DNA of 64,000 nucleotides from Helopsaltes ochotensis (taxonomy: Eukaryota; Chordata; Aves; Passeriformes; Locustellidae). Shown in pieces: positions 36,801-48,800 of this stretch (its first letter is position 1; the number at the start of each line of letters is the position of its first letter). The stretch covers positions 496,284 through 560,283 of the forward strand of contig VXBM01000426.1 in NCBI GenBank assembly GCA_013400155.1. Direction: 5' to 3'. The position numbers were made by a program, and so were the translations under genes. The notes below the pieces were generated by a model. That model had not been told where the DNA came from. It was given only the letters and a program-made list of their open reading frames with translations, and ran no database searches.

Positions 36801-39800
36801 CCAGCTGGGAGACAGGAAACCAATTCTGCCCCTGTATCTGTAGCCAAACACCACCCTGCATTTTGCTGCTCATGAGATCTGAGGAACCAGATCAGCTTTT
36901 ACCATCCCCACCACCCACCACTGGCAGAGGCAGCACCAGGAACAGCAGGTCCTTGCTTGACAATTAAAACACAAGCTTAGGCCCTGTTTGGCGCCTTTCT
37001 TTAGGCTGTTCTCCCCATTACCATCACTCAGGAGAGGTACGTGACAGGTCATCCTGACCCAGTCCTACCGAGGCAGGAACACACTGCAGAGGAAGAGAAG
37101 GATCTTGGTGCTCACTAAATATCCATCTCCAGACCTCCATCTGGTTAATAAACACTGGTGTTGGAGCCCTGGTCATTGAGAATTTTAGATTTTCTGTGCT
37201 GACAGGCACTGACCCCCCAAGAAAACACTGCATTTGACCTGAGGCTGTAGAGAAGGCTTCAAAAATTAAATTATAGAACTGAGGTTATGAGTGTGTAGTT
37301 TGAATAGAAGTGTGTAATATCACATAGTAGAAAACTTAGAGTTTAAGGTTTTAAAACATAGAAATATATAAAACAAGATGAAGGTTTTATGGCAGAAGCT
37401 AGTCCTTCTTTTTCACTTTCTTCTTCATGAGTCTAAGTGGTATTTTATAATTGGATAGAAAAGTCCATATTGTGGGCCCTGGGTAGCTGGCTACTGGGTT
37501 AAAAGTAAAAATAATTTAGGTGTCATTTCTTAATTGGACAGTTTATCCTTAAAAGGCCTTGTAGGGAGAGAGATACAGCTCCATTTTTAGTTGTTAAATG
37601 GAAGTGCTGTAGAACTCACAGTTTGTGAGATTAATATAAATAAGAATTAATGAACATCTGAGGCTGAACAAGAAACACCATCTCACACATTTAGTCCCGA
37701 CCCTGGCAAAATAAGAAGATAAATCGTGACACACTGGCACATTCAATTTAAAAAATCCTTCCTGGAGACACAAGAACCCACAAGTAACTCAGATTAATAA
37801 GGACAAGCTGGAAAATGAGTGGCATCAGAGGCAGGTTTGTTGTGATGGCGGCACGGGCAGAGGGAAGCACCAGCCAGCGCCTGGTTTTCTCTTTGCTGTG
37901 ACTGCAGAAGCACACCCCAGTTGGCCATTGCTGCCTCTCCTCTGAACCACCCTGCCCCTCCCTCGGAGGCACCACGAGGGACGCTGCCACGGGCCCAGCA
38001 GAGGCTGTTGGGTACCTGGTTTGAGGAGTGGCTGATGTTCTCCTGGGAGGAGGCTCTGTTCCGGCGTTTCGGGAGGTGGGGTGGGCAGGCCGGGAGCTGG
38101 GCTCCCCTCACATCCTCGTCGGAGGTGTCCATGTCGGCCGAGTACCGCGTCCGTGCCGACTCGCTCCAGGGGATGCCTTTAGGGACAGAACATCCACACC
38201 CCTGAGTGCCTTCCTGGACATTGGCCCCATCCTTCAGACAACCAATTAATGAGGCCTTTCCCCAGATCAGGCTCCCTACCCTTTGGCAGGAGCCAGACCG
38301 AGTCTGAGGATGGAGCAGGCTCCAAGCACGGCAGGGTCCCACACAGGGCACCAGGAGCACCCTCCTTGCTGCCATGCCCTGAATAATGCCCTCACCACAA
38401 ACCACGGCTGCCTTCCCAATTTTGTGGAAGCCCAGGTTTGGATGCTGCCCTTTGAGCACTGCCCAGGTGCTGGAAGAAGTTTAGGCTCAGGCTAGAGGGG
38501 TACCAGCCTAGGATGGAGCATTTAAAAAGCATGTAAAGTCTCCTGTGTGAAGGAGAATTTCAAATGAGACCAAAACATTGAGAGAAAATGGAATTGACAT
38601 GCCAGGGGACCTTGCTGCTGTGATGCTCCAGCAGGACTTGGAATGGGAATTTAAACAGCCGTGTTAAGGTCTACCCAAGCATTCCCAAATGTCCTGAAAA
38701 TACAGCCAGGCCACTGGAGACACAGAAGGAAATATTCTACATTTGCATATGCACAAGCCAATATCCAACCCTCCTGGCTCTGCCATCACTGCAGGGAAAG
38801 CAGAGGTTGTAAAAGGCAAATTCTGCCCCTCAGAGGGCATTTATGGGCTCACAAATCCACAGATCATTTAGCCTATCCATGCACCTTGCCCAGCTACGAG
38901 GATGCCACTTAGCAACCTCCAGTTCTTGACTCCAGTTCTACTCCAAGTCCCCTAAAAACTCGAAGCTTTCTGCAGCCACAACATCCTTCACTATGGAGTT
39001 GAACTCCTCTGCCTGCAGCAGGAAACACATCCCATTGTTTCTAGCAGTATCCATTTGATAGTTTCTAGTTTCTGCCCTGGAAATCACCAGTAGGTATGAA
39101 AGGGATGGACACCTTTGGAACAACCCCATTGGCTTTGCTGGGAACAACATCAGCCCTTTTACAACTAAATAACATCAGCAAGGTTCTTCCCAAAGAAAAA
39201 TCCCTTTTGCAGATGGATAAATCGTCTTGACCCTCAAAGAAGCTTTGAGGTTGTTCAGAAAAAACCCCAGAGATGTTTTCACTTGGGTCCAACGCTTGCA
39301 GCCGCTTGTCCCAAGAGGATACAAGAGGAACCTGGACCAAAGGACACCCACCAGGCTTTGGGTTTCTTTCCAGGCTCCTCCTCCGTGCGTTGACGGTGAG
39401 CCGAACCTCTGTGCTGAAGTGTCGCTCCGGAGCGCTCACCCCTGGCTCCTGCAGCACGTGGTGGAACACCAGGTCTGCGTCCGTGATCCTGGACTCCTGG
39501 GAGCCATCTTCCGCTGAGTTGGGGAAATCTGGGAAGGACTGAGAGTTGAGGATGCTGCTGAGCAGCTGCCCATGGAGATTCCGCTGGTGTGACCCCACCT
39601 GTAGTGCTGCCTCCAGCTCAGGGGTCCCAAAGTAACAAAAAATGTGCATGGAGCTGTGGCTGCCTCTGGATCCCTGGAAGCGTCCAAGGCCAGATTGGGT
39701 AGGGCTTGGAGCAACCTGGGATAGTGGAAGGAGTTAGAATGAGATGATCTTTACAGTCCCTCCAACCTAATTTGTTCTGTCATTCTATGGCTCCTTGTCT

Positions 39801-42800
39801 CTCCTGACCTTCACTAAGACTTCCTCTCTTCATTCTTCAATACATGCATGGGTTGACCTTTGATAATGCCAATTATATTTATATAGAATATGAAAGTTCT
39901 TAATCTTCCCATTTAAAGGCTTTGCCTGGCTGATGAACCCTGAGCAATGCTTCCCATCACTGCCAGGGGGCACTGGTAATTTTTACAAGCACTGAATTCC
40001 TTCAGCCAGGCTGCAAAAACTTCTGATCTTTTAAAACACCATCCCCTTCAATTTAGTCAAACAGCCAACACCTCAAATAATCTGTAATCCATAAATCCAG
40101 TTTGAAAGAGGCCATCCCTCCCACTGAATTCTGCTGCAAAAGGAGGGGAAAAAGACAAAGAAGGATCTAATTATTTCCCCCAAATTCTAATAATTCTGTG
40201 TGGAATTGTGCAGATTTATTTTTTCTAAGTTGTTGTTACAGATCTCAGCACATCCTATTTCTACCTGAGAACAGAGTTTAATCAGACCATTATTAAAAAG
40301 AAGGAGCTGTTCAATACTTTTAAAGTGCAATTTCACCTGGAAGGCCAAATAAGAGCGGTCCAAAAAGCTGCACATGAAGCCTCTCAGGCTGGAAGACCTT
40401 TTGCCACACCCAGGGTCGCCCCATCCATGTTCCTCCCCAGAGGTGGAAGGTGGGGTTGGTTGGCCCCTGGCCCTTGGTGGGATCACAGGGCACAGCTCAC
40501 TGCACTGTTTGGACCTGTCTGAATCTTGCTCCTGGCCAGAAGCTCTGGATACTGAGGCACATCTAGTCTCCTATTTAGAAGTAACCAGCATTCCTGCAGT
40601 TTTTGTGCTCCCAGTGTTCATCCCTCTCTGACTGGCCCTCACTCACGCTGGCTCTGTGGGACTCATCTCAACCTCACAAAGTGAGGTGCCTCATGAATCT
40701 GCTGGGCAGCTCCACCCCAGTGCCAGCACACAGCACTCCCAGCCCCAAACTGGATGGGAACATGGTAGAAGAGCCTGAATTCATTTAATCCCTTGAGCAC
40801 TGAGCCCTGCTGGAAACTAGGGTGTGTCCTATAGCCTTGGGACAACACAAGAAAAGGATTGTCTGCTGAGAGCAAGGAAATCTGCAGGGATGGGGCCAGA
40901 GAACCTCTTGCTGTCTCATCTTACCACTCATCCTCTCTGGGATCAGATGTCCTGCTCCTGACTTGGCCTGAGGCAAAGGAGAGATCGAAAGCAGCGATGA
41001 TGGGGATCAGGGTTTGGCACCATTGCCTCCCAACACCAGCTGAAGGAGTTCTGAGCCTGAAGGAGCAGTGGTAGCAAGCAAGGAGAAGGAGGAAGAAAGG
41101 AAAGGAACCCCCAGGAGTCTCCCAGTACCTGGAAAGTATCCGGGCTGCTGCCTGACGGAGAGAGCTGCACAGACTGCCGGCGAGACTGGGCAGAGTAATC
41201 CGAGTCCAGTTCGAAATCAAAGGGATGCACAGACAGCAGCCGCTTTGTCTTGCACATCTTTAGCACAGAAAGTGCAAGAAAGGAAAATTCAGTGTAAGAC
41301 ACAGTTGATTCAGTGTAAGAATCAACTCCAGTGTAAGATTCACAGTGTAAGATTCAGTGGTAAGACACCTTGAGGAAAGGGGCAGGGAGGATCTTTCTCT
41401 CCTTAGCTTGCCTGAGTTTGCTCTGCGTTTTGCAGAGAGCATTTGGGCCTGATGCTGTCCTGCTTGCAGAGAGCCAGGTACAGCGTGTGCTTGTGCTAAA
41501 GGCAAGGAAAAGTGGGTTCCTGATTTCCACAGCCTCTGGCTCAGGACTGCAGCCGTAAGCAGAGTGAGAATCTGTCTCCTGGTTTATAAAGGCGCTCAGG
41601 GAAAGCTGAGCCAGGTTACAGCTCAGAGAGAGGTCCAGGTGATGCTTTTGAGCCCTGAAACATCTCCTCATCCTCAGAGAAAGGATGCTGCAGGCAGATG
41701 TCTCTAAATAATTGGGAGGTTATTAGTGGGTTCTCATTATACAGGTAGGAGCTGGGACTTCTATATTAATTGGTGACGTCCATAGCGTTAGGAGTGGGTC
41801 TTTTTTCCAGAGCACAAGTATTTATGATGTTACTGACATGGTTGTTTTCACACAAACGGTGAGAGGAGCTTATTTCAGAGAAGAAAAACAGAGGGAAAGG
41901 TCCAGTTTTGAAAGTGGCACAGAAAGCCACCACCACCACCACCCAAGGCAGGCCAGGGACACGGAGCGAGGCTGTGGCAGCTGCAGAACCAAACACTCAC
42001 CCTGCTGTACTGCTCTGCCTCAGCTCCACGAAGGACGCTGTCCTCCTCATCGCTGCCATCCCTGGCATCACAGCTGGAGAGCAGCTGGCACTCTCCTGGA
42101 GGGGACACAGGCAGCAGGTAAGTCCCCACACTGGTGGTGACACCAGTGTACCTGCAGGCAAGGCCGTGCTTCTTATGAGGGGTGAAAAGGCCCAGACTAG
42201 AAGCACCTCCCCGATTTTTTTTTTTTCCTGCAGGCACTCACTTTTAGCTGTGGATCTTGCAAAGGCTTGGCTGGCCTCTCATTGCTTTCCCTGCCAGATG
42301 TGGAAGGGAAGGGGCACCTGCACCACAGAGAGCACCCCAAGGTCCACCTGGGTGACTCCAATGCCAGAAGGCTCAGGATCTATTCCTGATCCCCATCAGC
42401 CAGCCCTTCTGTTTATCAACGACCCATTCCTTTGAGATGATGAGGGCCGTCAAGCTTCAGGTTTGTCATGTAACTACAAGTCCTGTCGTATCCAAGTCTA
42501 CCCTTGGAGCCCCCCCAGCTGTATCACAATGCAGGAGCTGAGCACTACAGTCCATCTCCACTGCATGTAGGAATGTTTTCCCTGGTCTGACCACTCCAAA
42601 TCTCTGAAGAATTGCCCACTTCTGGGGGGGGGGCGGGGGGCGGGGGTGTGTGTGAAGACAAAAAGACTTTGGAAACCTTGCTTGAACTGCAAGCCCCCTG
42701 CTGCAATCCCCTTTTTTACTTACTGTTAATGTCTGGCAGGCTATAAACTCTGTCATGAAGACCTAAACAAAGAGAAAAAGGGTGGGGAAAATGAATAATC

Positions 42801-45800
42801 ACATTTTCTTCCTGTTCCTGGAGCAGAGAGCAAGGCTCAGAGCCATGGCTAACTGGAGTTCTCATTCTCTAGCCATCACAAGAAATCACAATTGTTAAAA
42901 AGGCTCTTTAGAGAGAACAAAACAGGTGCTTGGAGATCGGACTTGACTTCTGAAAGTCAAAGAGCTGCTTGCCACCGCTTTTCCAGGCTGATGCAACGTG
43001 CCTGGGAGCTGCAGGGGAAGGCACAGCCAACTGCAGATGGCTGGGGATACATCCCAGGAGGAGATTCTTGCTCGCTGGAGGGTCAAGCCAATTCACTGGT
43101 GTTAATGAAGTAATAAGCAATAAAATCATTTCCCTTTGAAAAAGGCATCAGAATCTCAATTTAAAGCAGCCCAAGGCGCTGTTACCCTCACGCTTGGTTG
43201 GGTTTTTGTGTGCTCTTGATGCATTTTCAGTCCAAACAATGCATGGATTGTCTCTCAGTCCATTAATTTTTTTTCCTGCTATTTCTGCCATGAGTGGCCT
43301 GGATAAAAGAGTGACTGGAGCAGTTGAATCAGGTCATGTCAATGGTATGTGTGCAAACTTTTCTGTGGCTCCTCAAGATGGGAATTAACTCCACACTGGC
43401 TTCCAAAGGAAATAGGCCAAGGAGTATGAGCTCTATGAATGACAGACAACTAGGAGCTGGTTAGTAAATAAACAACTTGTATTAACATCATCATATATTT
43501 ATGTACTCTTGGACCAAAATCAGAAATATGGAAGGTCCATGAAGTGCTGAAGAAAACAGTTATGGTGACAGGTAGCTCACTAATTTTGGCACAGTTTTGT
43601 CAGTGCCAGGGGACAATCAGGTTGGTTGTAAAAATTATCAGGTCTTGGGGGCAAAATGAGGGCTGGCTTTAGCCTGCAGGTTAAACTAGGGTTAATTCCA
43701 CAAGCTCCGTGCTGAAAAGGCCAAAAATAAAGAAAAAAAAAGAGCTGCGAATTTACGTACTTAAAAACTGAGGGATGTGGGACTTTTAAAATTAAACATG
43801 AGGTATTAGGGAATTTCTTTTCGTTGAAAGGGTGGTTGGGTTGAGGAAGTGGTGGAAGCATAGTCCTTGGAAGTGTTCAAAAAGCACATGGATCTGGCAC
43901 CTGTGGTTTGGTGGTGGTCTTGGTAGTACTGGGTTGGACTGGATCATCTGGAGGTTGTTTTCCAACTGTAAAGATCTTACATTCTCCAGTCTGTGGTAAA
44001 AACTTAAGGCTTAACAGTAGAAAAGCCATCAAGAACATCTGCCCTGTGTCTGAATGGACAACCCTGAACCTCTGCTCCCTCCCTGAGATGTTTTGAGCGG
44101 TCTTGATGCCCCACAACACCCGGAGCAGCCCCAACACCGCTGCTCCTCCCTTGGTGCACCCCAAGGTGGTGCAGCACAGATTCCCCCATGTGCAGCAGTG
44201 GCCATTCCTCACCCAGAAAGGCAGAGTTGAGCCCCTGGCCTGGCTGCAGCCTGCCATAGAGGGACTGCAGCACCTTGGCACTTCCAAACCTCTTGAAGCG
44301 GGACCGCACGTGCTCGTAGTACCACTCCAGGGAGCCGATCTTCACGATCCTGCCCAAAGAGAGGAGGCACACCCAGGTTGGCCACCCCAGCCACGCTCAT
44401 GGTGAGCAGACCCCCACCCCAAAACACTGTACCCTAGGAAAAACAAGGCATGCTTTCAGCTAAAAGGATGTTGAGTTTGGGCAAGTCTTGTTGAGCCTCA
44501 TCCCTCTTGTCCCTCAGCCTCCCTCAGAGCAGAGCAGTGAGGAGTGGTGTTCCCAGGGGCTGACATGGGAACTGGAGTTCTTTAACAAATGTGTTGGTGA
44601 CATGGACAACGGGATTGAGTGTTCCCTCAGTTCACTGGCACACCAAGCTGCATGGTGCTGTCACATGTGGGAGGGAAGGAACGACACCCAGAGGGACACC
44701 TTGACAGCCTTGAGAGGTGGGGCTGTGAGAAATTCATGTAGTTCAACAAGGCAAGGTCCTGCCCCTGGGTTGGAGCAATCTAAATCAAATATACAGGCTG
44801 GGTGGAGAATGGATTTGGAATAGCTCTGGGGAGGAGGACTTGGGGGTGCTGGAGGGTGAGAATGTTGACAAGAGCCAGAAATGGGCACTGGCCCCCAGAA
44901 CCCCCCTTGTGTGCTGGGCTGATCCCACAACGTGGGCAGCAGGGGAGTGGGGGATTCTGCCCCTCTGCCCCACTCAGGTGAGAGCCCACCTGCAGAGCTG
45001 CCTCCAGCCCTGGGGGCCCTTAAAACAGGATGTGGAGCTGCTGGAATGAGACCAGAGGAGGCCACAAAGGTGCTCTGAGGACTGGAGCCCCTCTGCTCTG
45101 GAGCCAGGCTGGGAGAGATGGAGGTGTTCACCTGGAGAAGAGAGAGCTCTGGGGAGAGCTTAGAGCCCCTTCCTGTGCCTAAAGGGGCTCCAGGAGAGCT
45201 GGAGAGTGACTGGAGACAAGGGCTTGGAGGGACAGGACTGGGGGAATGGCTTCCCACTGCCAGAGGGCAGGGATGGATGGGATATTGGAAAGGAATTCTT
45301 CCCTGTGAGGGTGCTGAGGCCCTGGCACAGGCTGCCCAGAGAAGCTGTGGCTGCCCCTGGATCCCTGGAAATGTCCAAGGCCAGGCTGGATGGGGCTTGG
45401 AGCCATCTGGGCTAGTGGAAGGGCAGGGGGGTGGAACGAGATGGGCTTTAAGGCGCTTTCCAGCCCAAACCACGCAGTGGCTCCCTGAGGAGCGGTACCT
45501 GGAGAGGCGGCAGGGGTCACAGACCCAGCCCTGCTCCTTCTTGTTGTAGCGGCTGCAGTTCTTGCAGGTGTAGAAGTGGCAGTCCAGGCACTGCCGCTTG
45601 CTGTTCAGCAGGAACTTGAAGGGCTGCAGGCAGTGCACGCAGTGAGTTTCGTTGAGGTGGGATTGGCTCGTCAGGAACTCTCTCTTGCTGCTCTCCTGGT
45701 CGATCTTGCATTTCAGCTCCCTGTAGAAAACACCCCCAAAAGCAGGAACTTGAGTTGGTTATTATCTCACTGCAAACCCTCACGTGGCAAAGCCCATCAC

Positions 45801-48800
45801 GCCACAATCATTTCTGGAACGATTTTCCAGGGAACATTGCAAGTCTGCAGCTTGTGGAAACAGCTGTAGGGCAAATCTAATAAATAACATATCACGAGTT
45901 AAATAAGCTAGCAACAAAGTGGGCTCCAGATTCAGGATGGGTAGCTGGAGTTTAATATAGATTTAATTTAATATTAGAATCACAGAATATTCTGATTTGG
46001 ACAGGACCCAAAAGGATCATTAAAAAAAAAAAAAAGTGATTGTGCCAAAACCTGTCCTGTTAGTTTCTCAGGGTGTTGATCATTAATGCCAGGAACCTCG
46101 GGAGAGTGGCTCTTCACAAAATCTCTGGCTGTATCCCAACCTAACACAATCTTCAAGTGTGGAGTCCTGCAGGGAATTAAAATCTTTCTGGAATTCTTAG
46201 TTTAAAAAAAGGGGAAAAAAGAAAAGAGAGAGAAGAAAAGAAATCTGGTATTAAAAAGGATTAAAAGGGCTTTTAATCTAGTTCTCCAGTGTGAAAAATT
46301 CAGCAGAGAATTTTATTAAGTTAATTCAGCAGAGAATTTTATTAAGTTATGTGCAACAAGGTTCTGGCTGTTCAGAGGATGCAGCAGGAGGAGAAGCTTG
46401 TGACGATCCCGTGAAAGGGAAGCGCTTTCCAAGAGCACCTTCACCAGGCAGTGGATCCCTGCAGGCTTCCTTCACTATCCAGACCTGGCTGCCAGGGCAG
46501 GTCCCCATGGGAAACAGTGTCTGCATGAGGCTGAGGCCCCAGCAGCAGCTGGGGACAGCTGAGATACCTGCCAAGCTGGTGGGGGCCCCCTGCACTGCCC
46601 AAAAGCTCTCTGTTTGCTGCCCGTGCCACGCACCACCTCAGGTATGTTTGCCTTTGGGGCTACGGCCGAGAGGAAAATGTTTGACTTGCAGGGAAGGGCC
46701 TAGAAAGCTGTTTTCTCTCTAGACAGGGTTAGGAAGCTGTGTTTTCCAGAGCAGAAGCCAGCTTGGGTTAAAACCCTCAAGCAATCAGGTCTGGAAGCTC
46801 CTTCAGGATCAGAGAGCGGACCACGAGGCACTGGTGGATGCTCCCAGTGCCGGACTGACGCCGGGGTGACCACAACAGGAGCTGGGGTGACCACAGCAGG
46901 AGCCTGGCTGGCCCTGGGAGCAGTGGTGTGACTGGCAGTGGGAAGGACAGGCATGTCAATCAAGACAATCTCTCTTTAACCTAAACAGTTTGCACATTAG
47001 GGCTCAGATCTCGATTTTTTTTTTTCCTGAGGAAGAGTTGTCCTGCCAGCTGGCTGCCAGCGCACCGCAAGACACATTTTCTGATGTCACTCCTCTGTTT
47101 GTGGTCATGCAGGAGTGACAGCAACTTGCATTTGCATCTGGGGGATGTGAAAACCAATATAAAGACAGAAAACCGGGCACCTGGTTTGTATAGTCAGCCG
47201 TTCACCACCCCTAGCAGTGATTTGGACAAACCGATGCAAAAGTCTCAGCAGTAAATTCAAGTGACTTCTGAAAAGAAACCCTCCAATAGAAAACCCTTGG
47301 GTTTTCACCCCTCAGTGCTCCTTTTCCACTCCCTGTTGCCAGCAGGGTCCAATCATTTTTACTGGAACTGCTTTTTCTGGTTCCCAGAGACCGGTTGGAT
47401 GCCTTCACCTCTCCTCCCTCACCCACCAGACCTGTCGAAGGAAGGAAGAGTCTCAGCCAAACCAGTTTAAAACCCGCAGGAACCGCACGCCTCTTGTCTC
47501 CTCTGGCTGGCAGGAGCACCAGCCAGCCCCTTCCCTGCTCTGCTCACGGGAGAATGAATAAATCTGCGGCGTTGGGACGCCAGCTGCAGCAGGGTTGGAC
47601 CTATGGAGCTCCAGGAGAGACGCAAGGAGCCATCCCCCAAAATTGGGGTTGTGGGCATGGATGTTTCAGGAAAGAATCAGGGAGGGACTCCTCAGAATGG
47701 CCATGATTTAATTTTTTGGGAAAAGCACTGCCCTCACATGCCTGTGCAGCTCGTGGCCAGCTGAAGCCTTTGTCCCTTGTTGATGAACGGCTTCTGCCAA
47801 AAACAAAATACAGAGAAGCAGCAAAAAGGGAAGAAAAAGACCAAGCTGGGGAGGGGGTGGACGGGACATTTCTCCAAGGCTGGCAGGTTGAGACAAGCCC
47901 AGTGAATAGAAAAGCGAATGAATAGAACAGTAAATGGGGCTGGTCAGAGCACAGAGTGAGTGAATGGCTGCAGGGTCTCCCATAATGTCACATCATGTCC
48001 CAGCTTGTTACAGGCAGAAAATTTCCCCATAACTCCATGTCCAGCACTCAGGAATGTGGCATACTTCCCCAGACTGGTGGTCTGGTCTGTCGCAGAAATT
48101 ATTCAAAAAGTACAGAAATTTCTGTAGTTCAGAATGCTGAACGCCAGCCCCCTGCAGGGCATGATTAAGGAAGAAAATAAAAGTAAAAAACCAGGGGAAA
48201 TGATCCTCAGGAGGAGAGATGGGCATCTGGGTAGGAGCATCCTGAGACCTTCCCCCATTCCTGCATCTCCCAGAGCATGGCACTCAATTTGGAAGCTTCC
48301 TGGGCATCAGAGAGGACCCAGATAAGCCAGTCTGGCGCCAAGGACGAGCAAGGAAGGAATTCACCTCGCCCAGTTCTTTGCTGCCGGGCACAGCAATGTA
48401 GGTCTCCACCTCCTCCCTCCAGGCTGAGCTCTGATGCATCACAAGGGAGACATGCACCCTTGGCAGGGTGATAATTTTTTTTAATAGCCCTGTCTGATCT
48501 CCCTCCTGCTCTTCAGAGCTACCAGCAGAGGAAGGCAGTAGATGATGATACTGAATTATCTCTGCCTCCCACGAAGGCTGCCTTTTCTTAGGCACAAAAA
48601 AAAAGTAATCGGGGATGAAAAACGCACGGCTGAGAGTTTCTTGTAGCCAGTGGTGTAAACAGAGAGGGTCCCGTGATTGAAAGGTTTTGGGGGATGCAGA
48701 TTTCCCAAACCAAGGATGGCTATCACTCCTCACCCCTCCTTTAGGATCTGATAGAGGAACTAATGAGCTCCTGATCTCCAGGCACTGTGGTGAGGTATCA

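Noticed and set aside
38930..39080. Possible very old CR1 fragment (ccacaacatccttcactatggagttg)
   Set aside because: The resemblance to CR1 is too short and diverged to assert without an alignment.
44661..45638. 325-codon open frame on the - strand
   Set aside because: Only its first part is MLPH exon 2. After the GT donor at 45498 it reads through intron and antisense CR1; not a separate gene.
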